DNA of 64,000 nucleotides from contig JASISA010000022.1 in the NCBI GenBank assembly GCA_031771865.1, positions 806,001-870,000 of the forward strand, in the 5' to 3' direction. Of this stretch, positions 30,738 through 41,660 are shown piece after piece. The stretch is from Nothophaeocryptopus gaeumannii (lineage: Eukaryota; Ascomycota; Dothideomycetes; Mycosphaerellales; Mycosphaerellaceae). The number at the start of each line of letters is the position of its first letter. Position 1 is the stretch's first letter. The position numbers were made by a program, and so were the translations under genes. The notes beneath the pieces were generated by a model. The model had not been told where the DNA came from and did not search any database. It worked only from the letters and a program-made list of their open reading frames with translations.

Positions 30738-32760
30738 TTAAGCGCGCCAAGTTTGGGGAATGTCAGTCGCACGCCCGAAGAGAGCGGTCGATGTCGGTAT
30801 CGCGGTGGCGGCGACGAAACCGTTGCCGGAGCTGGTGGGAGCAGCAGTCTGGACTGGAGCCATGCTACTCTCTCCGTTGTACCCTGCTGTTGCGTAATAC
30901 GCCGCCTCTGCTGACTTGAGTGCAGTGACCGGAGTGTAGGCATTCAGTGCCGCGAAGGAAGAGACAGCGGCGTGCTTCGCAGAGTCCGAGAACGCGCTGG
31001 CGTCGTAGTCCCGGGCTGCGAATCTGGTGTCCATAGGATCACCGAATCCCTGTGTGCTCTTGAAATCGTATCCGAGGCCTCTCAGGATGCTGGTGTTGAA
31101 AGCAGCCATCATCGTGTGATCTTCGTGGATGAGATTGTGGCAGTGGAACATGTACATTCCGTTCCATGGACTACAAGGCAAAGAGCGCAAGGTCAGCGTG
31201 TGTCTCAGACGTGGGATGCCTTCCGGCTTTTGTTTCCTTACCCATATACTGCAAGAACGTCCACCGTTTCGCCCGGAGCTAACATGACAACGTCCTTCAG
31301 TCCAGCGGCCTCGTATGGGAGCAATCCTCGTGCACCACCAGTACGGGAGATGACTTGCATATTGACCAGATGGACGTGAACAGGATGAACAGCTGGACCG
31401 CCAGTGTGACGGAGCCTCCATCGCTCGACGGTGCCTTGAGGGGGCCGGGCAAGGACACGAGCATTGGGGTCCGAGAACGAGACACCATTCACGGTCCAAG
31501 TGTCAGCGCCGCCCATCTGGAAGTTCATCTGCTTGTCGACGGTGTCCCTCTTGGGTGGCCACTCAATGGTGGTGCTGAGAGATGACGGGACCGCGCCATT
31601 GTTGGAGCTATCGCTGACGGTGTTGCCCACAACGAAGCGCATGACCTTGTCTGTGTTTGCAAATTCCGTGATTTGGGAGATCTGTTGACCGTTCATGAGG
31701 GTCACGTTCTGCCCCTTGAATCCACTGAAGTCTACAACGATCTCGTATCGCTCGCCCATGGAAAGTACGACGTCCTTGGCGGTCACAGGACTGGCAAAGA
31801 GCCCGCTGTCAGAGCCGATGACCTGGAACTGAACAGCGTTGTTGTTTTGGTCCGCGAGATAAAGATCATAGGATCTCGAGAGAGACATATCGAACAGACG
31901 GAAGCGGTACTTGCGTGGCTCCACGTTGAGGTATGGCCATGGCTGGTTGTTGACTTCGATGGTGTCGCCGAAAAAGTTGATAACGTTGCCGGTTGGGGAG
32001 ACCAAATCGCCGTTGGACTGATAGATCTTGTCCGAGAGGCAAAGCGGCACGTCGTACTTGCCGCTTGGTAGACCGAGCGAGTCCTCCGCAGGGTCAGTGA
32101 TGATGTAGACTCCGGCCTGACCATAGTAGGCGTCGGCGGCGGTGTGGTCATCGGCATGGTCTACGGTCGGTCAGTATCATTCTCCGCATCTTTGAGAGGC
32201 ATTCACTTACCATGATACCACATCGGGCGGGCAGACTCAGTGTTGGGGTAGTAATAATCTTTCCATTGACCAGGCTGAAGCTCGTCAAATGCCCAGCCAT
32301 CCCAGGCCGAGTGTGTGTATGAGCCGTGCAGATGGACAGCCGAAGATTGAGTACCCTTGTTCAGATATCGGATTACACTCTCGGTCCCTCGGGGGATCAT
32401 GAAGGTCGCGCCTGGTACTGAGCCATTGTACCCAACCATGTTCGCCTTGCCAAGGTTTGGATATACCTGCTGCTGGAACGACTCGATAGTTGTCTCGTAA
32501 TACTGTATCGTTGTGCCATTGACCTTGTCGGTGAAGATGGGTTGCGCAACAGGTGGTATTGGAAGGGGTTTCTGGAATATCCATTGCGAATAATCAGGAC
32601 TGCCGGCGGTTTGCCCTGAACCTCTCCAAACGCCCCCTTGGCCAACTGAACCACCTGGACCTCCTGGTCGTGATCCTGGTCGGCCTAGATGCTGTGCTTC
32701 AACAGAGGTAAAGGAGGCAGCGAGGCCTATGGCCGCGAGACTTCTTAGTGATACAGGCAT
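30738..32760 (-). CDS. Secreted multicopper oxidase, bilirubin-oxidase-like
   Basis: Extracellular blue-copper enzyme that oxidises phenols or tetrapyrroles and reduces O2 to water. Exons 32760-32211, 32160-31242 and 31170-30738 give 633 aa. The start at 32760 is chosen because it gives a signal peptide (MPVSLRSLAAIGLAASFTSVEA). All four copper-ligand motifs are present: HLHGSYTHSAWDGWAFD, WYHDHA (formed across intron 1), HPVHVHLVNMQVISR and HCHNLIHEDHTMM. The Met after the last motif matches the axial type-1 copper ligand of bilirubin oxidase and predicts a medium redox potential. Bilirubin-oxidase-specific context includes GQAGVYIITDPAED and VEPRKYRFRLFD. About 125 residues follow the last copper motif, ending in a low-complexity Ser/Ala/Thr tail, longer than I would expect. 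Confidence 0.9.
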
Positions 32761-35678
32761 CGTGTCAATGATTAAGAGAAAGAGCGGAACGACCAATGGC
32801 CGACAACGTCCAAGTGCTATTATGTATAGAGGTCTTGGCCCGGCCTCGAAAGCGAGTGGAAGATTCGATAACCGGAGGAAGTGATCTACCAACGGCGAGG
32901 CGTTCAACCATTATATGATGCGCTTATACTACCAGGTCTGAGCGGAGTGGGCTTGAGCTTCTGCCATGCGACAGCGTCGCGCATTTCCAAAACGATAAGG
33001 GACGCCACAGTTGGTGCATTTCCCGCATAAGCCGTCCGATTCCGTCTGGATAGTCTGAGGCGATGTGTGGTCGCCAGAGATGGCCTCCTGGGCACTGCCC
33101 GAGCCTTGTCAGCAGGGGTCTATTTCGGATACCACTAGCGAGCAAGTAGTTGAAGCGTATCTCACGCACGAGTGATTCAAGCTTTTCTTGCAGGATCCAC
33201 CACGCGCTATGTTTGCAGCATAACCAATGAGCTTTTGCAGATGTTGCACAATGCAGGTCGGTAGTGACGGCGCTGTGCGCCCCAAGCCCTTATGCTTCCT
33301 AAAATGGAGCTGATCAGATCCTCTGAAGCAGCGGACAGAGGCATATGGTGATACAGCCAGGACTTTGGCGGCTGTCACACCCGAGACATGTCTGGATTCC
33401 CTGTAGCAAGACAACTGTGATGCCGTGTGCAATATCTGGTGTGGAATACCTCATGACAACACAACGGGCCTTGTGTCGCATCTCGAGTCAGGATTCTGAG
33501 AGATGTCGCCACTCATCAAGACTCGGCGAGAACGTGCCATCAGCCGTTTCACTAGAAGGATTTTGTCATTGTCGACTCCAGTCTCCAGACCGCCTGATGA
33601 TCCTCAGCCTTGTCTGGCCTTTCTCTTCCAGGTCTTCCGGTTGACTGGACGACAGATGCGACACAAGCGAGAGCTGGACGTCGCCAACCAATTTTGATTG
33701 CAAGTGGAACCTTCTATTGTTGGCTGTGAAAGTCAAGCATGTCACGGCAAAAGCAGAGCCTGTTTCCATCAGCTCGCGCGAGACCCAAGGCCGTACCACC
33801 ATGCATTACAGTTGCAATCGCAGCGCCACACGCAGCCCGTCCTAGCCTGGGGGCCCCCAACGTTGAGCGTAGATGAACTCCGTACGTAGGAGGTAGCTTG
33901 AAACGCTCTCCACAACCTATCAAATGATCGGCTCCGCGAATGACGTCCAAGACTTGACATCTCCTCAACGCTCTTCTCCAAGACGACAGGTTTCGGCCTC
34001 GAGTTTCGTTTGTAGCAATGGACGGTCGATCAGATCGATTTGCTGTGAGCGTAAGGGTAGGAATGTGGTAGCCGATTGTTGGTAGGTCTCCCAGCCTGCG
34101 AGATGCGCTGCACGACTACTACTGCGACTTGGTACTTGTCACCTCAGCCCTTCTTCGGCGTCGAGCGATGTCTCAGACGGGCTTCAGCTTGCACTGCAGG
34201 AACACCAGCCGCTTTTGACAGCTTGGCGGTCAGATTTGGATGGCGCGAGGCTCACTTGACCCGTGAGTATGACGCGGTCACTCTGACCATGTGTAACACA
34301 AGGTCGTATTCCATCTTTGCGCGTGGTTCTGTTCTGGTCGTGCTTCTCTTTTCGAGATGCCCGCATAGTGGTCTAGTGTTTCTCGGCTACCCGTCCAGGG
34401 TAAGTATGGCCCGCAGCCTCATCTATCTCCCTCGGCGCAGGGCCCGCAAAACTTTAAACTATCGGATATGCACGTCAATCATGCAAGCTCGGAGAATGCG
34501 AAACCTTCGGTCTTGATCTGTGCAGTCGATGTATCACCATCTTCTTTTGCACGAGAAGCTGAATCAACGACGCTCAACAAAAGAAGACCGTGCTGCCTCC
34601 GACCACGGCGACAGTCTTGGACTCCCATCCTGGAATCTGGCCGCAGGCACAAGAAGACAAAACGTCCATCTGATCCAAGGGATCCGCCCTCATAAGTCTT
34701 CAATCCATCTCCGACTGCGTAGAGGGTCTGATCCGTCAAATTTCAGGTAAGTCGACGATCGTGCTCGCTGCTGAAAGGATCATTTGCAGTACGATGTTGG
34801 AACGGCTTTTCGAACTTTCAGGCAAGTCGCGATCGATCGCTCCAGTCTCCAGTGGCGGAAACCGGTCCAGAGTCCTTGGCAACGTCGCGATAGTCGGTGG
34901 CTGGCCTCAGTGGCGAATTCGAAGCGTTGAGAAGCCTTCCCAAATTCCTTCCATCACAGCTGCTGAGAGAAACATGCGGACGATTTGGCTCTGACGCAAG
35001 CGCCATGTATGGAGCTGGGAAGACAGCCGAAAAGCCTCACACTCGGCAGAGACATGAAAAAGCAAAATCAATGCCTGTGAAACTGCTTCACGCCTCCTCG
35101 TCTTCTCATGAACGTGCACAACAATGCTCGTCAATGGCGCCGACCTCTTGCGACGATCTTGCAGGTCACAAGCCAGACGACGTCGCCGCGACCACGGAAG
35201 AAGAAGAGTTATTGGGATTGGTCCGCATCCAACGCTCAATCATGATCACCCGGCAACTCCCAGGCCTCACACAGTCGCGTTCGACCGCTCGATCATCGGC
35301 GAGAGCTGCCGCTGATGAAGACCAAAAGCATCTCTTGCATATGCTGCGTCCATAGCTCTCGGGAACGCAGCTGTGTCGGTATCGAAAAGGGCGCTCGAAT
35401 TTTGGCAGAAAACTGGCCAAATTGGCCCTGCTTGGCGACATCATACTGATTCAGAAGTGTTCTTTGGCTCAATATTAGGCGGAGAGCATGTGGAAAATCT
35501 TCATTAAAGATTCTCGTTCTCTGATGTGAAGGGTGCAGGTTCTTATCAGCAAATCCATCTGGCCCCAGAAAGATCTGCTGCAATGAGCAAGTATTTGTTC
35601 CAAGCCGCCTGCTCTGAGCAGGTTCCATCAAGCCTGATCCTGACTCGCTCTTAAGTTATCGTCTCATTGCTATCGCCC
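32761..35678. other. Gene-poor region of 2.9 kb
   Basis: No gene is supported. Frames of 440-460 nt at 34076-34516 and 34897-35355 (plus) lack domains and usable splice partners. Near 34740-34850 an intron-like motif (tttcaggtaagtcg) is imperfectly repeated (tttcaggcaagtcg). Confidence 0.5.
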
Positions 35679-36969
35679 TCATATCACGGCGAAAGCACTG
35701 GCGTAGCTGACACTGCTATCCCCAATATTCTTGACCTCACTGCTACGCTCATACCTCACAAATTTGAACTCTCCGATGTCCTGCCGACCAGCTTCTTTCC
35801 TCACCTCCTCAACGCCCGCCATCATTACGCCAATGGGATGGCGGCCGCAGACGGTGTTGCCGGTCTCCTCTAACTTGCCTAGCCATTGGTCATGGTTTCC
35901 GCTCTCGCAGGCTCCCATACACTCGAGGTCGACGGTCTTGATCGATTCGTGAATAGCTGGCTCCTCGGGCGACTTTGCTGACGAGCTCAGATTGACCGGT
36001 GAGCCGGAGGAAGGCTTGTAGTAAGTATAGCGGAAGCGAAGACCCCAATGGGCAAAGTCAGAAGAAATGACGAAGGCGTTGCTCGGGTCAGCAAGATATG
36101 GAGCCAGTATGCGACCCAAGGTGCGCTCCGTAGAAGCAGACGTATTTCCAACCATGATCGGAACTACTTGTGGTAATCCTGCGGGATTGTCGCCAAAGGC
36201 CCTAGACGAACAAGCTGTGTCAGCATGGACGAATCTTTCCTCCGCTGTCGCGAGACGGATCGGGTGGTAAGCTACCTCGACAGGATCTTGTAGATGTATG
36301 GAAGGTGCATCTCGAGGCTGTGTTCTTCCTCGTCGACCGATTGTGACATCCATTCGAATTGAGCGCTGGCGTATAGCGTGGCTGTCGTTTCACGGTCCAC
36401 ACTGAGATTGCCGATGGGAGTCGCATATTGCGTGCAGCGTGAAAGGGCGGCCTTGGACAAGTAATAGTGGTGTGATGGTCCGAGAAGGAACACTCTCTTG
36501 CTGCTCGAATCAGTACAAGGCACATTGAAGTTGACTGCGTCGTTCGCCAGCTGCAGCGAGATTGGTCAAGCCAGACTGATAACAAGCGTATATTGGGCCA
36601 GTGATGAGGATGCTATGTCAGAACATGTTGATAGCAAAGTAGACTCACGCTTTGGACACATCCCAAGACTTGTATGCCCATGCCGCCGCTGGCCCAGAGT
36701 AGGCGTAGCCAGCGTGCCTGTGCATGAGTTTAGCAGTCTTGATGATGCCCGCCAGACGCCAATGCTGATACATACGGCGCAATGATCATTCTGGCACCGG
36801 GCACAGGCAGTTCTCCTTGCGATTGGCCATTGGTTTGAGGACCAATGCAAGTCAAAGGCGAATTGACAGCGGCGAGCCAGCCATCCAGCTGGGAGTTGAG
36901 CTGCGACTTGGAATCTGAATACCACGATCCGGCATGGCTGGCCTCGCGGATGATCTGATCGCCCGGCAT
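35679..36969 (-). CDS. MEMO1-family protein
   Basis: Conserved MEMO/DUF52 protein (Mho1 in budding yeast). The animal protein links to receptor signalling and binds metal; the fungal role is unclear. Exons 36969-36776, 36717-36649, 36500-36276 and 36201-35679 give 336 aa; introns are 58, 148 and 74 nt, all phase 2. Hallmark blocks are REASHAGSWYSD at the start, IIAPHAGYAYSGPAAAWAY formed across intron 1, KRVFLLGPSHHYYLS at the start of exon 3, EEEHSLEMHLPYIYK and SSDFAHWGLRF. The two His-containing motifs and the late His match the metal site. The start is MPGDQIIREASHAG; an in-frame Met 10 codons upstream also exists. Confidence 0.88.
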
Positions 36970-37240
36970 GTTGTTAAGGTGGACTCTGTGTATGTCCAAA
37001 GCTTAGCAGGACGTTGGCAGGCAGGTGGAGCTGGAAGGCGGGTTTCGGATTATGGAAAGTGGTGGACATGGTCCGCCGTAGATTGCAATAGCGCGTCATT
37101 GGCGTGTCGCGTTGGCGAGCATCTTCGCGCGGCAGGACCTCTCCTCTCCGCCCACCTACATACCATTTCGCATCAATTGCACGTTACAGCAAAGGACTTT
37201 GGTACCAGAAATAGCCGTGTTGGAGACACTTGGAAACACA

Positions 37241-37936
37241 ATGGCTTTGAAGCGAAAGCGATCTTCTCCCGCGTTCTCATCACCCGCGTCAGATGTCAGC
37301 GATGCAACGACTCGATCCAGTCCGATGCCATTCTTCTACCAGCAGAGCAAGCCTGTTGAGCCTCTCTCCTACAAACCGACCTGGTGTTTTTCCACGTGCG
37401 ATGATTCGCCGTCGACCCTACATTTGAATAGCCGAACGCGCAAGAGGCATAGGGACAATAGACCGGACGAGCAGCAAGTTCACGGTGTGTGTTGCAGATG
37501 AGACGACCGTGTAGACGAGGAGAATAGTCGCTGATAGACATGACCCGCAGAAAACACTATCAATCGCCTTTTTGAAGCGCAGAGACAAAATCCGAATGCA
37601 TCACCTGTGCTATCAGACACATGCGCTCCAGTAACGCGAACGACCCAACCTCAACGGAGCACTCTCCATTCTTTTTGGAGTATAGCACAACCGCCGTCTT
37701 CGATGCCCGTGTCAATCAATACACGACCATATACTTCAGACCTGGCGAATATACGCTGCGAGGACTGCGACCGACCACTCAGATCCATCGACGTTATGGA
37801 TGCTATGGACATTGACGAAGGTAGTCTTGACCATCACACGACTTGCCAACAATGCTCAAAGAAAGTCTGCGTGACATGCTCATACCACGGCAATCATAAT
37901 CTGTGCTTGGGCTGTGCAAATGGAAGTATTCGATAA
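37241..37936 (+). CDS. Cys-rich orphan protein, 209 aa
   Basis: Exons 37241-37484 and 37551-37936 are joined by a 66-nt intron (phase 1). The N-terminus MALKRKRSSPAF is basic and Ser-rich, a likely nuclear signal with KRHRD further on. The middle has RSTLHSFWSI, a Leu/Phe/Trp motif resembling a PCNA-interaction box. The C-terminus holds two or three Cys pairs: CEDCDRPL, CQQCSKKVCVTC and HNLCLGC, likely a zinc-binding module. Similar small proteins occur widely in Pezizomycotina, but I know of no function. Divergent from the MEMO1 gene, with about 270 nt between the start codons. Confidence 0.7.
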
Positions 37937-38444
37937 CATACGAAAATGCATCGATTCGGTCTTGGCACTGATCGTTCTCAACCATTACAACTTACGATAT
38001 CAATGGAGCATTCACTTGCCCGTACCAGCTGAGTGTGGCAATTCAACGCAACACCAGTCGAGGGACCCATGACAGTCGGAAATGCCAAGCACTTGAGTAT
38101 CGTCAGCGGACACTTCCTGCGACCTTGTACTCAGTGAACGTTGGGCATCGAACGGCTTAATATACTACCATCAACATCGCTCCAAGCTATGTGCTTTACT
38201 CGGACTTAGAAGTTAGCCGTGAGTACTAGAGCGCCAGAATACTCAAGGCCCGCTACATGACATAATGCCGGACAAACTCCAATTGTGGCAGACCACAAAT
38301 GCATAAATATATTTGATGAGCGACGACATTTCGGCTCCACGTATGAATTCATGTTGGCGACAGATTCCAGACCCTCGAACCAAGTCCACTATCCGGGGAT
38401 ATATATGGTAACTACTGTTCCATGCTCAAATATACGCCATGAGA
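37937..38444. other. Intergenic upstream of the tRNA
   Basis: The 508 nt are slightly A/T-rich. No gene seen. Confidence 0.5.
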
Positions 38445-38576
38445 GCAGCTATGGTGTAGTGGTTATCACGTATGGTGTCATTTCCTCCATCATCATCCTT
38501 CCATCCGCTAATAAGCATCAGATTTCGTTTACATGTTGTACCGAAATGGTCCCGCGTTCGAACCGCGGTAGCTGTA
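38445..38576 (+). tRNA. tRNA-Val(UAC) with a 52-nt insertion after the D arm and a 7-nt intron
   Basis: Acceptor strand GCAGCTA (38445-38451) pairs with TAGCTGT (38569-38575) in 7 bp, the first pair being G-U; A38576 is the discriminator. The D arm GTGTAGTGGTTATCAC (38454-38469) contains a good A box. The anticodon stem TTTCG (38523-38527) pairs perfectly with CGAAA (38542-38546). The loop reads TTTACA, then a 7-nt insert at 38534-38540 in the normal intron position, then C. Anticodon TAC at 38530-38532. The T arm CCGCG-TTCGAAC-CGCGG is perfect and carries the B box. Between the D arm and the anticodon stem lie 52 extra nt (38470-38521) that start GTATGG and end CAG. A T5 terminator follows. 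The G1-U72 pair and the insertion are odd, so it could be a decayed gene, but every stem is otherwise intact. Confidence 0.75.
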
Positions 38577-38592
38577 ATGGTCTTTGTTTGTC

Positions 38593-38597
38593 TTTTT
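38593..38597 (+). terminator. Pol III terminator (T5)
   Basis: A run of five T starts 17 nt after the tRNA discriminator base, the usual RNA polymerase III stop. Confidence 0.6.
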
Positions 38598-39174
38598 GCT
38601 GCCATGTTTGTGGCTTTTGAATCTCTTTCGTTTAAGGAATTCCAATTTGTGCCTGCATGATTGTTGCCAGCACAGTTGAATTCCCCCGCAATGGTCTGTG
38701 ATCCGAAAAGACCTCGAGTTCGATTCTTTTGCCTTCTGCTTCTCTTTTCGCTGGGATGGTGGTGGCTTCAGGAAGCCACGCTGCTTTCGATTTTTACGAA
38801 TTGAAGTAGGATGCATGCGTAGGCGAGCGAGCGACCCACCGTCATTATGATAGGGTGCAGTGTACATATCCGTGAATCCGACGCTGACAGCGCTCAAACT
38901 GGACATGCCGCCAGTTAATAGGACTCAGTCGACATTGCAAAGCTACCCCAACGGCCAGTCGTGTTCCACTTGCGGAAAATCAGTATGAGCAGCTCCATGG
39001 GAAGCTTACAAATGCGGTTGCTTTCAAAGCTGCTCTGAGAATGACGAGTGACAAGCATTTGATACTTCTCTCCAATAAATGTGCTTTTTGCACTTGGACA
39101 ACTAAGTCAAGTAGCTAGGAACCCATTCGTCCTTGAATTGACTAATCAATTCAGCTGACGATCCTCGAAATATC
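38598..39174. other. Intergenic downstream of the tRNA
   Basis: The 577 nt hold no gene. A B-box-like stretch near 38709 lacks the stems needed for a second tRNA. Confidence 0.5.
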
Positions 39175-39667
39175 ATGGCTTCCAAACCCACCCCGGCCGA
39201 AATTCTTCAGCGAGTACAGAGGATTCTCCCAACATATCAACTCATCGCACTTACGCCATCTCTAGTTCTACGATGCTGAAACCATCTACATGGCCTCTCC
39301 TCCCGCGGAGCGCGACTTCGCAGGCGGGATGGGCAAGCACCTTTCTCCAGATCTGAAGCTCTACCAATCTCCCGACCTCCCATACGGCGGCGTCTTCGAA
39401 GGCCATGAAGGCTTTCAGAAATGGTCCGAAGAAATGGCATCTCTCTTTAGCAAGCTGGACGTCAGTGACCCGCAAGTCTTCGAGCGACCCGATAGTGACA
39501 CGGTGCTTGTTATGTCGGATTTGAAGCTGACGGTGAGATTGACTGGCGAGCCATGGGAGAAGCCTCTCGTGCAGGTCATGAAGGTCGATCGAGAGAAGGA
39601 AGTAATTACGGAGATCAGACCGTTCTATTGGGATGTGAAGGGACTGTGTGAGGCTCTTGGGAAATAG
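39175..39667 (+). CDS. SnoaL/NTF2-like small protein
   Basis: Exons 39175-39213 and 39266-39667 are joined by a 52-nt phase-0 intron (donor after the Arg of AEILQR, acceptor before FYDAE) and give 146 aa. The compact alpha+beta sequence resembles the SnoaL-like/NTF2 fold: a start helix EILQRFYDAETIYMAS, LYQSPDLPYGGVFEGHEGFQKW, then strands LVMSDLKLTVR, PLVQVMKVDREKEVITEIRPFYWDV. The phrase GVFEGHEGFQKW is typical of the family. Members are cyclases, isomerases or simple binding proteins, so no reaction can be assigned. No signal peptide. Confidence 0.75.
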
Positions 39668-40785
39668 AGAATGCAAGAGTCGCTCTGGAAATTCCAGCTA
39701 TGTCTGTCTATCAGCGTGCAATTTCACGACGGTCCTGATGCGCTTCTTGACTTGTAGTGTACACCTCAGAAGTTTCCATGACCGGGTGTTGGCCAGCAAA
39801 GGTCTGCTTTGATCGCTTGCTCTTGCCGCTCAATAAATTGTGGACAATCTGGGAAGTCAATCGATCGTGTCGTTGAGTGAGCTGAACCTTCAACACCAAC
39901 GTGTTCATAAAGTTCCTCATGAAGGATATGCTATCGATTCAGGAAGATCGTCAGCCACGCCAGAAGCATTGGCAGTCGGGCTTCCTTGCACCGGCATGCG
40001 GGCAGGATCTCCTGGAGACGAGGGAACTGACATTGTCTCAAGCAGCAGAACACAAGGTGTCCAGTAAACGAAGAATTCGGATATCGCTTGTTGATTGAAC
40101 TGAGAGATCGGGTCGATCAAGATTCTCTGGTGCAAGCAAGGGAGAGAGAAGTGAGAGTGCATCCACAAAGTGAGGGAGGGGCCTAATGAGTGCCTGAGGC
40201 AGAATAAGTTCAAGCTTCGGCGGCGTTCGTCTTGCCAAGACCGCCCACCATCGCAGATTTCCACCACCAAAGAACATCGCGGCTTTGACCTCATCACCTC
40301 CTCGACTGCGCCAATCTCCTGCGATACTAACCCAAAAGACTTTTTGAAACAAGGTAAGCGACATCATTTCTGAAAGTCACGAAGCTGCTGCTGCCGCCCA
40401 CAAATGCTGCTTGGACACGTCGATCGAATGGAGAGCTTGGATATGGAAGGAGTGTCAAAAGATGGGATTGAAGAGACAGATGGGATATGCACAAAGGCTC
40501 GCAACCTGCACTGAAGACTGTCTTGAAGAGCAGCCCGTATGCTAGCAGGACAGATGGCTTCTGCAACCGGGAATCCAGACTTGCGATCAGCGGTTCTGCA
40601 ACGCATGTGAAGAGGTGGAGCATTTCGCACGATCCAGTGCTTACACTGGAGAGCGCATGTGATGAACGACTGGATGGGCAAATACAGCAAGAGCATCCCG
40701 GGACAGCGGCACGCAACGATTTTGCTCGAAACAACCTCTAAAGAACATTTGCTGACTAGATGCAGTCTCCAGCAGGTAGCCCAGC
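39668..40785. other. Intergenic, promoter side of RPS3
   Basis: The 1.1 kb lie upstream of the uS3 gene. A 135-codon minus-strand frame (40327-40734) is Cys/Ser-rich without features and is not accepted. A 5' UTR intron of RPS3 ending near 40775 is possible. Confidence 0.45.
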
Positions 40786-41660
40786 ATGCAGTCTCAGACC
40801 GCCCCCGCTCAAGCCATGAGCGGCGTCAACATCAGCAAGCGCAGAAAGTTCGTCGCTGATGGTGTCTTCTACGCCGAGCTCAACGAGTTCTTCCAGCGCG
40901 AGCTCGCTGAGGAGGGCTACTCCGGTGTCGAGGTCCGCGTCACCCCAACCGTCACCGACATCATCATCCGCGCAACCCACACCCAGGAAGTCCTTGGAGA
41001 GCAGGGTCGCCGAATTCGCGAGGTCAGCAGAAACCGCACCCTACGAATGCCGCTTTACTGACCCATCTTCAGCTTACCAGCTTGATCACCCACCGATTCA
41101 AGTTTCCCCCAGACAGTGTCTCGCTTTACGCCGCCAAGGTCCAGTCCCGTGGTCTCTCCGCCGTCGCCCAGTGCGAATCTCTCCGCTACAAGCTCCTCAA
41201 CGGTCTTGCCGTACGCCGTGCATGCTACGGTGTTCTCCGCTTCATCATGGAGTCTGGTGCTAAGGGATGCGAGGTCGTCGTCTCTGGCAAGCTTCGCGCT
41301 GCTCGTGCCAAGTCCATGAAGTTCACCGACGGCTTCATGATCCACTCTGGTCAGCCGGCCAAGGATTTCATCGACTCTGCTACCCGCCACGTTCTACTCC
41401 GACAAGGTGTGCTCGGTATCAAGGTCAAGATCATGCGCGCCTCCTCTTCACCAAACGACCCAGCTGGCGAGAAATCTGGCGGAAAGGGTCTCCCAGACTC
41501 CGTTACCATCATCGAGCCAAAGGAGGAGCAGCTAATTCTTGCTCCTTCATCTCAGGACTACGGCGCCAAGGCCGCTCAACAGCAAGCACAACTACAGCAG
41601 CAAGCTGCAGAGCAAGAAGGCGCACCGGCAGAGGAGGGTGCTCCACAAGGCGAGTACTAG
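40786..41660 (+). CDS. RPS3: 40S ribosomal protein uS3 (RPS3)
   Basis: Small-subunit protein at the mRNA entry channel. Exons 40786-41022 and 41073-41660 are joined by a 50-nt phase-0 intron and give 274 aa. The core begins ISKRRKFVADGVFYAELNEF and contains the KH domain (YSGVEVRVTPTVTDIIIRAT, VLGEQGRRIRE). Later come LNGLAVRRACYGVLRFIMES and FMIHSGQPAKDFIDSATRHV, which are nearly invariant. The C-terminal tail is Gln/Ala-rich and somewhat longer than in yeast. The N-terminus before ISKRRK is longer than usual; the second Met (MSGVNISKRRK) could be the true start. Confidence 0.95.

Noticed and set aside
6758..32760. A secondary-metabolite gene cluster linking CYP505, Ppo, the transporters and the copper oxidase
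   Set aside because: No backbone enzyme (PKS, NRPS, terpene synthase) is present, and ribosomal, mitochondrial and splicing genes lie between.
34897..35355. 152-codon plus-strand frame in the 33-35.6 kb gap
   Set aside because: It is low in complexity, lacks domains, and splicing to upstream frames would need a 43-nt intron with no support.
38470..38546. Reading the tRNA as Met(CAU) with one long intron at the usual place
   Set aside because: It gives only 4 of 5 anticodon-stem pairs and a T at position 37, whereas the Val(UAC) reading gives a perfect stem and the standard TTTACA-C loop.
38695..38735. Second tRNA gene suggested by gagttcgattc
   Set aside because: The flanking bases do not form a T stem, and no D arm, anticodon stem or acceptor pairing was found.
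40327..40734. 135-codon minus-strand frame upstream of RPS3
   Set aside because: It is Ser/Cys/Leu-rich without pattern, lies in a promoter region and has no homologous motif that I recognise.
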